Origin: Rubripirellula amarantea
GTDB lineage: Bacteria > Planctomycetota > Planctomycetia > Pirellulales > Pirellulaceae
Length of the DNA: 64,000 nt
Direction: 5' to 3'
NCBI RefSeq assembly: GCF_007859865.1
Contig: NZ_SJPI01000001.1
Coordinates: forward strand, 3,605,241-3,669,240
Shown here: positions 36,061-45,869 of the stretch, one piece after another
How positions within the stretch are numbered: the stretch's first letter is position 1
How the letters are laid out: every line of letters begins with the position of its first letter
Position numbers and translations under genes: made by a program
Notes under the pieces: generated by a model
What the model was told of the DNA's origin: nothing
The model's database searches: none
Seen by the model: the letters and a program-made list of their open reading frames with translations, nothing else

Positions 36061-36909
36061 ATGACCCTCATCGGGAAAGCATTCACCGCTCTGGTCCTGA
36101 TTCTCAGCGTGATCTTCATGGCCCTCGCATTGGCCGTGAACGCATCGCACCGGAATTGGCGAGACGTCGTCTTAACGGGCGTTAACGGCCAGCCAGGCCT
36201 GAAGTCTCAGATCGAATCGAAGATTCAAATCAACGAGCAACTTCGCGATTCGCAAGAACGCATCCAAGCGGCATTGAACCGCGAACAAGCATCGCGTCGA
36301 ACGGCCTTGGCTGCTCTGCAAACGCAACTCGACCAGCTTCGCGGCGAACTTCAAAACAGCGAATCGACGGTCCAAAAACTCACCGCACAAGTTCAGGAAC
36401 TGTCGCAAACCGACCTCAGCCGTGCTCAAGAACTTGAGCGACTCACCGGCGAGAACGCGAAGCTTCGCGAATCAGTTCGCACCGAACAACAAGACCGCGA
36501 CAAGCTGTTCACTCAAACACTTGAGCTGACTGACCAAATGAACAAGCTGCGTGGCTTCAAGGTCCAACTTGAAGAACGCAATCAACAACTGATGAGCCAA
36601 GTCACGCGATTCGAAGAAGTAGTCGCATCCAAAGGCATCGATATTCACGCACCATTAGACGGTGCTCCGCCAGAACGAAATGGTGTGATCTTGGAAGTCG
36701 ATCGTCCTCGCCGTTTGGTTTTGGTTTCGATTGGTGCTGATGAAGGACTTCGCAAAGGACACATGCTAGAAGTCACCCGCAAGGGTCGTTACGTCGGCAA
36801 ACTAAAGATTCGTAATACCAAGCCAGACCGAGCAGTTGCCGAGATCTTGGAAGACTACAGCGAAGGCATCTTGCAGGAGAACGACCGTGTCGACACAACT
36901 CTCGACTGA
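36061..36909 (+). CDS. Membrane-anchored coiled-coil protein with C-terminal beta domain
   Basis: The 282-residue protein starts with an N-terminal membrane helix (about residues 8-27, ALVLILSVIFMALALAVNAS). A continuous heptad-like coiled coil rich in Gln, Glu, Arg and Leu follows (about 48-195). It ends in a compact domain of about 75 residues with beta character (GVILEVDRPRRLVLVSIGAD, GLRKGHMLEVTR, GKLKIRNT). The layout membrane-helix/coiled-coil/beta domain recalls MreC-like scaffold proteins, but I see no specific MreC motif, so homology is not claimed. The following small membrane protein gene overlaps it by 23 bases. Its own promoter lies upstream. Role unknown; an envelope scaffold is a guess. 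Confidence 0.83.
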   Translation: MTLIGKAFTALVLILSVIFMALALAVNASHRNWRDVVLTGVNGQPGLKSQIESKIQINEQLRDSQERIQAALNREQASRRTALAALQTQLDQLRGELQNSESTVQKLTAQVQELSQTDLSRAQELERLTGENAKLRESVRTEQQDRDKLFTQTLELTDQMNKLRGFKVQLEERNQQLMSQVTRFEEVVASKGIDIHAPLDGAPPERNGVILEVDRPRRLVLVSIGADEGLRKGHMLEVTRKGRYVGKLKIRNTKPDRAVAEILEDYSEGILQENDRVDTTLD

Positions 36910-37078
36910 GAACCGGAAGCAACCGCCAAGTATCTACACGGTCATGCTATTCCTTGCCATGATCTTCTTGTTGATCGCCGTGGTCGCGATGTTCATTGAA
37001 CTAGGCCGGTGGTATCCCGAGCTTTACAACACGCAAAGTGCAATGCCTACTGGCATGATGACGTTGTTCTCGCTGTAA
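36887..37078 (+). CDS. Small single-pass membrane protein coupled to the coiled-coil protein
   Basis: Translation from the GTG at 36887 gives 63 residues with one strongly hydrophobic helix (about 19-39, YTVMLFLAMIFLLIAVVAMF) and a short polar tail. An AGGAGA element at 36875-36880 lies six bases before the GTG, inside the end of the coiled-coil gene, so the two overlap by 23 bases and are probably translated together. The upstream in-frame extension to 36836 would lie fully within the previous gene and has no ribosome-binding site. I do not recognise the family. The tight coupling suggests a partner of the coiled-coil protein. Confidence 0.78.
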   Translation: MSTQLSTENRKQPPSIYTVMLFLAMIFLLIAVVAMFIELGRWYPELYNTQSAMPTGMMTLFSL

Positions 37079-37113
37079 CGCCAATTCGCGGCATTGATAA
37101 CTAACGCTGATAA

Positions 37114-38061
37114 CTAACGCTGCTGCAATTGCTGTAGCGCCTGCTCCGGATCGCAACCCTCGCTCATTTCGATGTGGCGAATCTCTTTGAACGATCGGAA
37201 CCAAGTTTCCTGACGCCTCGCCAATCGGCGTGTGTGAGCGGCGACTTGTTCTTTGGCGGTGTCTAGATCAATCGTGCCATCAAGGTGCTCGATGACCTCG
37301 CGATAACCGACGGCTTGCCGAGCGGTTCGTGACATGCCACCGGGACGATCCAATAGCGACTGGACCTCGCCAACAAGTCCAGCTTGGAACATCGCCTCCA
37401 CCCGCTCGTTGATACGGGCGTGCAATTGATCGCGCGGCCACATCAATGCGTTCACGTTGCACTGATCAGGCGACACCTGCTTTTCAAACTGGATTTGGCG
37501 ATGACTAATCGGCACACCCGTCGCCCGAGAAACTTCTAACGCGCGAATCATCCGACGAACATCATTGGTATTGATTCGATGTTCAGCCAACGGATCAACT
37601 TGGCGTAGCCGTTCGCGCAGGGCCTCGACACCGTGCTCTTGGACATCACGTTCCACTGACTTGCGGAATTCCCAATCAGCGGGCGGTCCCGGATCAAAAC
37701 CTCTTAGGATTCCCTTCAAGAACATCGGGGTGCCACCGACAAAGATCGGGACTTTGCCACGAGAGCAGATTTCGTTGACGGCTTGGTGAGCAGCACGCAT
37801 GTAGCAAGCGACGCTGAATTCCTCGGCAGGATCCACCAAGTTGATCAAATGGTGCGGTACGCGAGCGATCTGGTCGGCGGTTGGTTTGGCCGTCCCGATG
37901 TCCATGTCGCGATAAACAGCGATGGAATCGAGCGAGAGGATTTCCCCACCGACACGTTCCGCCCAATCCAACCCCAGCGAACTCTTACCCGACGCGGTAG
38001 CACCGGTGAGCACGTAAGCTTTATCAATTAGGGGAGGAAACGTGGTTTCAGCGTCCTGCAT
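37114..38061 (-). CDS. miaA: tRNA dimethylallyltransferase MiaA
   Basis: MiaA adds a dimethylallyl group to A37 of tRNAs reading UNN codons. The 315-residue protein has the P-loop GATASGKSSL near residue 20, the substrate motif LSLDSIAVYRDMDIGTAKP (here the usual DSxQVY is DSIAVY), VPHHLINLVDP and GGTPMFLKGILRG, all as in the family. ATG at 38061 is preferred to the upstream TTG. The usual Gln of the DSxQVY motif is replaced by Ala, which is unusual. RimO, another tRNA/ribosome modification enzyme, lies 18 kb away, so no operon is implied. Confidence 0.93.
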   Translation of the reverse strand: MQDAETTFPPLIDKAYVLTGATASGKSSLGLDWAERVGGEILSLDSIAVYRDMDIGTAKPTADQIARVPHHLINLVDPAEEFSVACYMRAAHQAVNEICSRGKVPIFVGGTPMFLKGILRGFDPGPPADWEFRKSVERDVQEHGVEALRERLRQVDPLAEHRINTNDVRRMIRALEVSRATGVPISHRQIQFEKQVSPDQCNVNALMWPRDQLHARINERVEAMFQAGLVGEVQSLLDRPGGMSRTARQAVGYREVIEHLDGTIDLDTAKEQVAAHTRRLARRQETWFRSFKEIRHIEMSEGCDPEQALQQLQQR

Positions 38062-38292
38062 CGTTATCAATCTGGATTCGTCAAGGAGCAAGCAAAGTTG
38101 GCAAAAGCCTAGTGCAATTCGCGCGAACCCAGCAAGAAGGTGTTAAAATTAACTATTCGCCTGGCCCGGTGTGTCACTTGGCAAGCGAGCCACTAGCCTG
38201 TCGCGTTACGAGCCCGGTGTTTCACTGGACTTTTGATTAGCCAGCTTATTGTTCAATGGCGTCAACTGCCTCGATCGACCCCCAATGGTGTT

Positions 38293-38865
38293 ATGGGACT
38301 GACCTACTTCAAACGCTACCGGATGGAGTACGATCTCTGTGAGCCCGACGAGGGGATATTAGGGTCGCTCGTTTCGGCTGTCCCGTCGGGCTACGAGTTC
38401 GTGCGGTACAGCGACGGAGTATTGCGAGAACACGCGTTAGCAAAGTACGAGAGTTTTCGGTACGAACTCGATGCCAACGTGTTCCCTTGCTTGGGGCGTC
38501 GCGATGGTTGTCTGAGACTGATGAAAGAGATCACGTCGCGGAGTTCTTTCGTACCGGAGTCCACTTGGCTTTGTCGTTATCGCGATACGGACATTGGTAA
38601 ACTAATTCCGGTGGGCACGATCCAGGGGCTCGAGATTGACGGATGGGGTGCGATTCAGAACGTGGGTATCGATCCCCTGCATCGCAATCGAGGTCTCGGT
38701 GCGATCTTGCTTAGCAAAGCCGCCGAAGGGTTTCGATCCGTTGGGCTGACACGCATGCACTTAGAAGTTACCGTCGATAATTCGTCAGCGATTCGGTTCT
38801 ACGAACGCATCGGATTTCGACGAGCCCAAGTGGTCTACAAAGCCGCCGACGTCGTCGGCGCTTAG
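38293..38865 (+). CDS. GNAT family acetyltransferase
   Basis: The 190-residue protein has a C-terminal GNAT fold: GWGAIQNVGIDPLHRNRGLG carries the acetyl-CoA pyrophosphate loop (HRNRGLG), followed by LEVTVDNSSAIRFYERIGF, the typical end of the fold. The N-terminal 90 residues are not recognised. ATG at 38293 (MGLTYFKRYRMEYDL) is preferred to the TTG at 38233. The substrate (amine, amino acid or protein) cannot be deduced. It stands alone before a 670-base gap. Confidence 0.87.
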   Translation: MGLTYFKRYRMEYDLCEPDEGILGSLVSAVPSGYEFVRYSDGVLREHALAKYESFRYELDANVFPCLGRRDGCLRLMKEITSRSSFVPESTWLCRYRDTDIGKLIPVGTIQGLEIDGWGAIQNVGIDPLHRNRGLGAILLSKAAEGFRSVGLTRMHLEVTVDNSSAIRFYERIGFRRAQVVYKAADVVGA

Positions 38866-39536
38866 AGAAATGTTGCGTTTCGCGTATCGGTTATTTTAGG
38901 CGTCACTGCAAGTCACTCGCGAGCGTTAGTTTTGTCTACATCTCTGTATTGAAGTTTGGCAATTTGTCTCGTTTAAGATCATGCGGACAAATCCACCCTG
39001 GCTCTCGATCGGTTGCTTAAACGCCGTTATCCAAAACGATTCCATGATTGCTATCCGGCAGATTCCCGAATTGCATTCGACGGCCAATACCGTTGTGGAT
39101 CTAAGGGATTCGCCATGCCGGAATCGTTGACTATCGGATTGGCTTAAGCCTTGATTGAACGACGTAGGAAATAGCCAGTCACTTGAATCGACTTCAATCG
39201 ACGTTGGGAAGCCCCTGCCATAGAAATTAACACCTTCATTGTCTGTCGATTGCTACTCGCAATGGGCATGCAGCGACTCAACAAGTGCGGAACTGGTTGT
39301 CAGTCACGCTATCGCGATTGATGCGTGACTTCAAATTGGTAAGAGCGTTTTAGTATTCAAGCCAGTCAACTCGCAATCGATGATAACGCCGTTTGACTGC
39401 GAGACAGTCTCATCGCTTGATGTTGGGGCCCAAGGTCGTCAAGCAACGGTGCCAAGGTTTCACTGACACGATTCGCTATTGTTCAAATGCATTCGTGACT
39501 GATCGTGTGTGATTGAGTGTTCAAGGAGTATCTGAT
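38866..39536. other. Long intergenic region
   Basis: I see no gene, terminator with T run, or clear repeat. Composition is slightly more AT-rich than the flanking genes. Short reading frames lack ribosome-binding sites. It separates the GNAT gene from the 3' end of a giant surface gene on the other strand. Confidence 0.4.
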
Positions 39537-42500
39537 TCAGAACAGAAGCCACTCGAATTCGTCTCGAAGTACTTCGTCGACCGATTGGGAACGCTCGATG
39601 GAAGTTGGCGGTGCGAGATATTCGAACGACTCCGCACTTCCGCCACTTGCATTGACTGTGACCGTCACCGTGGCGGTATCAGTCCGCAAATCAAACGCGT
39701 AAGCACCGCCCGAATTATTGACGGGGCGGTTATCCAGCCAAGAACCAACAATGGCAACATCGCCATCCACGGCGACTGCAATTCCGTATTGATCAGCGGT
39801 TGTGACTTGCTCGTTGACCAGAATACGTGTTTGCTGCCATCCTGCGGTTAGATCTTCGAACAAGTACGCTTCACCCGAGTCCGAACCGCCAATATCGGCT
39901 TGCGGTGATCCAGCGACTATCCGATTACCATCAAACGAAACTGTAGTACCAAATCGGTCGCCAGCGATGCCGTCGTCGGCGAGTAACTTGGCTGTTTGGC
40001 CCCAGTTGTTCGAGCCACCCGTGTTTCGGTCAAACACATAGACGGATCCGACTTGGTTGAAACCACCTTCATCATCTAGAGGCGATCCTACAACCAGCGT
40101 TGTTCCATGGATGGAAACACTTGTGCCGAAGTTATCGCTTGCCATGGCGTCTGGGGCTTCGATAGCCTTGAGCTCACCCCAGAATTCTGTTCCGAACCGG
40201 TCACGTCGGAAAATATAAACGGCTCCTGTGTCAATCGCGACGCCATCATGTTTAAACGCGCCCACTGCGATGTCGTCGCCTTCAATCGAGACCGAATGTC
40301 CGAACCGATCGCCAGCTCCTTGGGTGCTGCCGGTTAACTTTTTGACTTGTCCCCAATTCGATACGCCACCTTCATCGCGATTGAAAACGTAAGCGGCGCC
40401 TGAAGCACTTCCTAGTGGATCGGCTGTACTAGCCCCAACGACAATTGTGTCGCCCGAGAGATCTATGCTGCGACCAAATAGATCGCGTTTGACGGTATCG
40501 TCACCGTAAATTTTCTTGACGCGTCCCCAATTGTCGACACCGCCTTCATTTCGATCGTAGATGTATACGGCACCTGCTCGGAATCCGAGGTCGCCGTCGT
40601 ATTGAGCGCTTACGGCGACGGTATCGCCATCAATTGCGACACTCCAACCAAACGATGTGTTGGCAACCGAGTCACCAGTAAGCTGAGCCACTTGAACCCA
40701 CGAGTTGGGATTAGTGCGTTGGTAGACAAATGCCGATCCTGCGTTCGTAAAGTTACCAGGATCATCAAGGAATGATCCCACCACTGCAAAGTCGCCATCA
40801 ACGTCGACGCTATAGCCGAACCGGTCGCCTCCACTCGCGGCATTGCTGACAAGTTCTGCATCGCTAATCGCGATCGAGTAATCAAACGAGTCTGTTCCAG
40901 TGAAGCCAACGTCTGGTGTGTACGTGAAGGTGCCATCGCCGTTGTCGACCACGGTTCCATTGTCGGCTTCTGTATGACTGACCACGTTTGCATTGCCGCT
41001 TGGTGCGTCGTTAGTTAGCACTGAAATTGAGACGTTCGTTTGTTGCGTCGTAAGCGCCGAGTCGTCAATGGCGTCCGGTCCTGGCGGATCAACGGTGATA
41101 GTCAACGTGTCCGAACCAGTGTCTCCATCCGAGTCCATCACAGTCACTGAGATCGTGTAGACGCCACCGACAGCGTAAACATGCGAAAGGTCCAGGTCCT
41201 CATTGGGGCCAAGGTTCACAATCACCGGGGGCGATCCATCGCCGTAGTCAATCGTGGCAGTTTGCGAATCGAAGGTTCCCGCATCCGCAATTGGAATCGC
41301 TAGTCGACTAAATTTACCAAACTGTGTTGGGGTAATTGTTTCTGACGCACCAAGCTCAATTGTTGGCGCATCGTTGGCTACGTCGAGCGTAAATGATTCC
41401 GTTGCAACTAAACCATCAGAGTCGGTGACGGTTAGCGTTACGACTTGAGTGTTCGGTCCATCCGCAACGCTGCCTGTCCAGGTCCACGTGCCGTCACCGT
41501 TATCGATAACCGTGCCGTAGTCTGTCGTGATCGTTGACGTGAAACGTAATGTTCCGGTGGTGCTGAGTGTCTCACCTTCGTCGCCAGCGATGACTGCATT
41601 ATCGGCGGAGATGAGTGGGAATGTGATTCGCCACGGTTCTCGCCCATGCAAACCGTCATCGGCGGCAAAGAAGAATTGGTCATCGACCACGGTGGGAAAG
41701 AACGCGTTGTAGGACACGTTTGGATAGACATCGACGGAATTGGTATTCGGAACCGGATGAATGTCATGAAGCAACTGCGTTCCCGCGGCTGTTCCATCAC
41801 TGACCCAAGGTTCGATACCGTTGACACCATCGTCGGCAAAAAAGATGAGTTTGTCGTGAAAGGCGGTGAGCCCAAACGGGTAATCGCTGTTCGTTTCAGG
41901 GTACAGGGTTCCGTCAAAAACATCTGCGACCACACTCGCCGTTCCGCTGTCGATCTTCCAAAGTTCAAAGTCCTGATCAACACTCGCGTCGGTGTAGGCG
42001 ACGAAGAAAAGTGTGTCACCGACGGCGGTCAACTGATCGGGGTTGCTGTACGTGTAGGCCGCCGATTCAAGATCCGCCACCATCGTCGTGCCCGTGATCA
42101 CTCCGCTGCCGTTTCGCGTCGTTCGCCAGATTTCGTCACTGTTGGCGGCAAAGTAGAGCTCGCCATCGTAGGATTCCATCGCACCAACGACACTGGAACC
42201 AACAGATGTCACAGCGTCAAGGTTGGTGGCTTGGTTGCCGTCAGCCACCCATAACAAATCCGCATCCGTGAAGAACAAGCGATTGTCATAACTTAGGAGT
42301 GCTGCCGGCTGATCCAACGTCGTGCTGGTAGCAACATCGAGTACCTTTTCCGTTGTTGTGCCGTCGCTCGTCCAAAGCTGAGTGATGTTGGACGAGTCTC
42401 GTGCGGTGAAGTAAACACGATTTCCCACTGCGGTCATGTTTCGAATGTAGCTCCCTGATATCCCCAGGTTAATGTCCTGCACGAACACCGTACCAGCGGC

Positions 42501-44516
42501 AGTTCCATCGCTCTTCCACAGTTCGTACCCGAGGTCGTTCAAAGAGGAATCTTGGGCGCGAGCGGTGAAAAATGCAGTCCCAGAGGCTACGGCGAAGTTA
42601 AACGGGTACGACGAAAACGAACCAGGAAACAGGTCTTTTAGTTGTGATGTTCCCGCCACGGTTCCGTCGGTCTTCCAAAGTTCATGGCCATCGGTACCCT
42701 GGCCCGAGAATAGAACGGTGCCATTGCCGAGATCTCCAACCGTATTTTCCGTACCGGAATAGGCGAATGGATAGGAATCGGCAATCTCGATGGTCCCAGT
42801 TTCCGTTCCATCGGACGTCCACAGCTTGCTTTGCGAGCGAAAGTACAACTGACCGTTTGCGGCAGCAGTTGATACGGGATACGACCCGGAACTGGAAACG
42901 TTGCTGGTCAGTTGAACCTTGTCGTTCAAACTACCCGAGGTCACAAATAAGTCTGGCTGGTCAGGTTCGGTAAAGAACAACTTGGTTGTCCCTGCAGTTG
43001 CCGAACCAATGCCGTAGTAATATCCGCCAATGGTAGGCTCGACCAGAATGGTACCCGAAGCGGTTCCGTCCGTCCGCCAAAGATCAGACGTCGCTTCGTT
43101 CTTGACAAAGTAGTAGTAGTTCGATGTTGTCGCCACAGGATCAAGACTCGAGCCAAAGTACCCAGCGGTCAGATCTGTGATGAGCGTCGTTCCTGCGGTG
43201 GTCCCATCGCTCTTCCACAGTTCATAACCATTGACTCCATCATTCGCTGTGAAAATCAGCGTGCCATTAAGATTCGTAAATTCACCAGGCTGACTGCCGT
43301 AGAGGTAGCTGTAGGCGGGATTGGTACCTTGAGCGATATCCTTGACCAGCACGACGCCGCCTGTCGTGCCATCGATACTCCAAAGCTCGGTGCCAACATT
43401 ATTGGTCGCGGCAGTATCCGTGGCTGCGAAGAACAGCTTGCCGCTAACGTCCAGCAGGTAGCTAGGGTATTCGACACCCGCGAGTTGCTGAGTTCCGGCG
43501 ACGGTTCCATCACTTGACCAGAGCGTTGGAGGTTCGTTTTCTTCATTCGCAACAAAGTACAACAGCGATCCCGACTCGGTCATCTGAGAAACATTGCTTG
43601 AATAGTAGGAACCATACCCGTTGAACCCAACGTTAATGTCATCAAGCAGAAACGTTCCGGATGCAGTTCCATCGCTGACCCACAGTTCTCGCCCTGAACC
43701 ATCGACATCCGCAGTGAAGAACAGCTTTCCGCCAGCTTCCACCATCGACTGCGGGTAGCTGCCGTAGGATCCATAGTACGACGCGCCGTCTTGCAGGTCT
43801 TTGACGATTTGCGTTCCTGACAGAGTACCGTCACTGGCCCAAAGCTCTTCACCGAGAGGATCGCCATTGACATCGACGCCTTCGTAATGAGTGAAGAACA
43901 GTTTGCCTCCAGCAGCCGTGAAATATCCGTCGAGTGGATTCGATGCGAAGTCATCTTTGATGATGACAGTCCCCATTGTGGTTGCGTCTACTTCGCCAAT
44001 CGCGTTTCCGCCGTAGCCAACTCCATAGGTGTAACTAAAGCCGCTAAAGAACAAATCTCCATCGACAACAGCTTTTTGACCAGATGCAACAAAGTCATCG
44101 ACCAATTCAAACGTGCCCGCGACAGTTCCGTCGGTGAACCAAAGTGAGTTGTGCGCCCACTCATAGGGAACGGAATCGTTCAGTGCAGTGGCATTAAACA
44201 CCAAGCCGCCGGCAAAAGGTTCGAAGCCATTGGGGTATGACGACGATGTACCCTCGTAAATGTCTGCAAGTCGAAACGTGCCGCTAGCGGTGCCATCGCT
44301 CCGCCACAATTCGGTACCAAATTCATCTTTGTTGGCGAAGATCGCGACATCGCCAATTGTCGCACTTTGTGTGGGGGCGGACGCAGAATTCGCACTGACG
44401 ATGTCTTGAACAAGGTTGGCGGCGAGCAACCGACGGTCTTCCAGAACTTCAAATTTGCGTCGACGATGTTTGCGGTGCTGGCTGACAGGACGACTACGGC
44501 GGAGGCGATCGGACAT
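39537..44516 (-). CDS. Giant LEPR-XLL protein with ELWxxDGT repeats, PKD/tandem-95 domains and FG-GAP propeller (paralogue B)
   Basis: The 1659-residue protein is inferred to be exported and surface-exposed. A basic leader precedes FEVLEDRRLLAA (about residues 24-35). Residues about 40-960 hold about 13 clear ELWxxDGTxxGT repeats (for instance ELWRSDGTASGT, ELWKSDGTAAGT) plus about five degenerate ones. Two PKD/Ig-like domains follow (about 965-1130), then a tandem-95 repeat (about 1135-1215, ISVLTNDAPSGN). Seven FG-GAP-type repeats end the fold (about 1222-1625, e.g. DRFGYSVDVDGDFAVVG, DNFGTSVSIHG). The C-terminus is VDEVLRDEFEWLLF. The gene at 45870-50813 has the same order throughout, so the two arose by duplication. 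It lies 70 bases after the TIGR03032-type gene on the same strand. Ligand unknown. Confidence 0.88.
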   Translation of the reverse strand: MSDRLRRSRPVSQHRKHRRRKFEVLEDRRLLAANLVQDIVSANSASAPTQSATIGDVAIFANKDEFGTELWRSDGTASGTFRLADIYEGTSSSYPNGFEPFAGGLVFNATALNDSVPYEWAHNSLWFTDGTVAGTFELVDDFVASGQKAVVDGDLFFSGFSYTYGVGYGGNAIGEVDATTMGTVIIKDDFASNPLDGYFTAAGGKLFFTHYEGVDVNGDPLGEELWASDGTLSGTQIVKDLQDGASYYGSYGSYPQSMVEAGGKLFFTADVDGSGRELWVSDGTASGTFLLDDINVGFNGYGSYYSSNVSQMTESGSLLYFVANEENEPPTLWSSDGTVAGTQQLAGVEYPSYLLDVSGKLFFAATDTAATNNVGTELWSIDGTTGGVVLVKDIAQGTNPAYSYLYGSQPGEFTNLNGTLIFTANDGVNGYELWKSDGTTAGTTLITDLTAGYFGSSLDPVATTSNYYYFVKNEATSDLWRTDGTASGTILVEPTIGGYYYGIGSATAGTTKLFFTEPDQPDLFVTSGSLNDKVQLTSNVSSSGSYPVSTAAANGQLYFRSQSKLWTSDGTETGTIEIADSYPFAYSGTENTVGDLGNGTVLFSGQGTDGHELWKTDGTVAGTSQLKDLFPGSFSSYPFNFAVASGTAFFTARAQDSSLNDLGYELWKSDGTAAGTVFVQDINLGISGSYIRNMTAVGNRVYFTARDSSNITQLWTSDGTTTEKVLDVATSTTLDQPAALLSYDNRLFFTDADLLWVADGNQATNLDAVTSVGSSVVGAMESYDGELYFAANSDEIWRTTRNGSGVITGTTMVADLESAAYTYSNPDQLTAVGDTLFFVAYTDASVDQDFELWKIDSGTASVVADVFDGTLYPETNSDYPFGLTAFHDKLIFFADDGVNGIEPWVSDGTAAGTQLLHDIHPVPNTNSVDVYPNVSYNAFFPTVVDDQFFFAADDGLHGREPWRITFPLISADNAVIAGDEGETLSTTGTLRFTSTITTDYGTVIDNGDGTWTWTGSVADGPNTQVVTLTVTDSDGLVATESFTLDVANDAPTIELGASETITPTQFGKFSRLAIPIADAGTFDSQTATIDYGDGSPPVIVNLGPNEDLDLSHVYAVGGVYTISVTVMDSDGDTGSDTLTITVDPPGPDAIDDSALTTQQTNVSISVLTNDAPSGNANVVSHTEADNGTVVDNGDGTFTYTPDVGFTGTDSFDYSIAISDAELVSNAASGGDRFGYSVDVDGDFAVVGSFLDDPGNFTNAGSAFVYQRTNPNSWVQVAQLTGDSVANTSFGWSVAIDGDTVAVSAQYDGDLGFRAGAVYIYDRNEGGVDNWGRVKKIYGDDTVKRDLFGRSIDLSGDTIVVGASTADPLGSASGAAYVFNRDEGGVSNWGQVKKLTGSTQGAGDRFGHSVSIEGDDIAVGAFKHDGVAIDTGAVYIFRRDRFGTEFWGELKAIEAPDAMASDNFGTSVSIHGTTLVVGSPLDDEGGFNQVGSVYVFDRNTGGSNNWGQTAKLLADDGIAGDRFGTTVSFDGNRIVAGSPQADIGGSDSGEAYLFEDLTAGWQQTRILVNEQVTTADQYGIAVAVDGDVAIVGSWLDNRPVNNSGGAYAFDLRTDTATVTVTVNASGGSAESFEYLAPPTSIERSQSVDEVLRDEFEWLLF

Positions 44517-44586
44517 GGGTGGGATCTCGAGTGGGCAGTTGCTGAAGCGGAAGGGAGTGAAGCTGAGCGATGAAAACGAAGGGCGG

Positions 44587-45687
44587 CTATGCGGAATTCT
44601 TGGGCAGTGGTGGGATCACCCACAATTCCTTGTCGTCACCTTCTAAGTTGGGGCTATGGATCACGGTAGGGAATCCTCCTGGGATAACTTCGACGGCGAA
44701 TACTTCCTCGACGTCGCTGGAAAATTGGAACCAAGCCACGCTGCGACCCGAATCCAAATCGACGACGGCCACGCCGCAGCGAAGTTTGTCAGCATGTTCG
44801 CCAATCGGTAGACCACCGAAAATATTGGTCTCGCGAATTTGCGACATGCCCACAAACGCGAACTGGCCTGCAAATGAAAGGCCACGCGTGTAACCGGGGA
44901 CTTGATCCACGACATCACTGGTGCCTGAAATCCTATCGACGCAGTTAATCTGCCCATGCCCTGAATTCAAGTACCACAGTTTGTCTTGGTAAAGCCGTGG
45001 CGAGTGCGGCATCGACAATCCGCACAGCAGGCTTTCGCCAGAACCCACGTCGATTAGAATTCCGCCGTTGGCTTTGTTCTCACGCCACCCACCACCTATG
45101 TCAGTCTGTCCCAACGCTGTTACATAAGCCGGCCCGCTTTGCCCCATAGCCATACCATTGAGATGGCAACGATCCTCAGGCGCAAGCTCAGATACAAACG
45201 AAGGCTTCCAACGAGGCACAAAGTTATGCTTGTCGTCAAAAGTACATAGGCAAGAAAACAACGTGTTGACCGCCCATAAGCTTCCTGCGTCGGCGCTTGG
45301 TCCTTGTGGTTGCCAAGCTAGGTCATGAACGCTGATATTGCCCGTGATATGTTGTTGTCGAGCGAGATAAGCGAACTTGGGATCTTGCCCAAGCGGATTA
45401 GGGATCGCTAGGCCATGTTCTGCTGGCAGATGCCAGATGCTTCGTCGTGTTCCGATAGCAAGCCGACGGGGACTGACGGCCATGCCCATCGCTTGCTCAA
45501 ATTTTTTCATCTCGACTGAAAGACGATCGTCAGCAAGCCGCTGAATCACAGCCACGCGTCCGAGTTTGTATGTCGATACTAACAGCGAAGCCCTGAGATG
45601 TTTCAGAATCGGAATGAACTCGCTTGAACACTGGTACTCGATAGTTTTCGAGCCAGCTTCTTGGTCGTCAGATGTTTCCAATTTCAT
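44587..45687 (-). CDS. TIGR03032-type protein of unknown function
   Basis: The 366-residue protein resembles the TIGR03032/DUF4915 family, soluble proteins predicted to form a beta-propeller. Landmarks are STYKLGRVAVI (about 37-47), FEQAMGMAVSPRRLAIGTR, VHDLAWQPQG, HLNGMAMGQSGPAYVTALG (about 180), MPHSPRLYQDKLWYLNSGHG and GYTRGLSFAGQFAFVGMSQI. No signal peptide or LEPR-XLL motif is present, so it is probably cytoplasmic, unlike its giant neighbours. It sits between the two giant paralogues on the same strand, with 70 bases downstream and about 180 bases upstream. The family has no known biochemical role that I can state. Confidence 0.85.
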   Translation of the reverse strand: MKLETSDDQEAGSKTIEYQCSSEFIPILKHLRASLLVSTYKLGRVAVIQRLADDRLSVEMKKFEQAMGMAVSPRRLAIGTRRSIWHLPAEHGLAIPNPLGQDPKFAYLARQQHITGNISVHDLAWQPQGPSADAGSLWAVNTLFSCLCTFDDKHNFVPRWKPSFVSELAPEDRCHLNGMAMGQSGPAYVTALGQTDIGGGWRENKANGGILIDVGSGESLLCGLSMPHSPRLYQDKLWYLNSGHGQINCVDRISGTSDVVDQVPGYTRGLSFAGQFAFVGMSQIRETNIFGGLPIGEHADKLRCGVAVVDLDSGRSVAWFQFSSDVEEVFAVEVIPGGFPTVIHSPNLEGDDKELWVIPPLPKNSA

Positions 45688-45869
45688 GGCTGCCTAATCA
45701 CGCTAGCTAGTAAGAATCAAACCTCTTCCAATGGGAGGAATGATTCTACCGCTAGCAGCGGGGGGCGGCAACGCAAAAGCGTTTCAAAAGGTATCACGAA
45801 GTCAAAGCAACGTGTTGTAGAAGCTTCATTCCGTGCTGTGAGCCGTCTAAGCGACGACGAATCGCGAAC

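Noticed and set aside
36061-36909. Direct assignment of the coiled-coil protein as MreC
   Set aside because: The layout is similar, but no MreC-specific motif or mreB neighbour is present.
41646-42254. 202-codon plus-strand frame inside giant paralogue B
   Set aside because: It is antisense to the ELWxxDGT region and contains no known motif.
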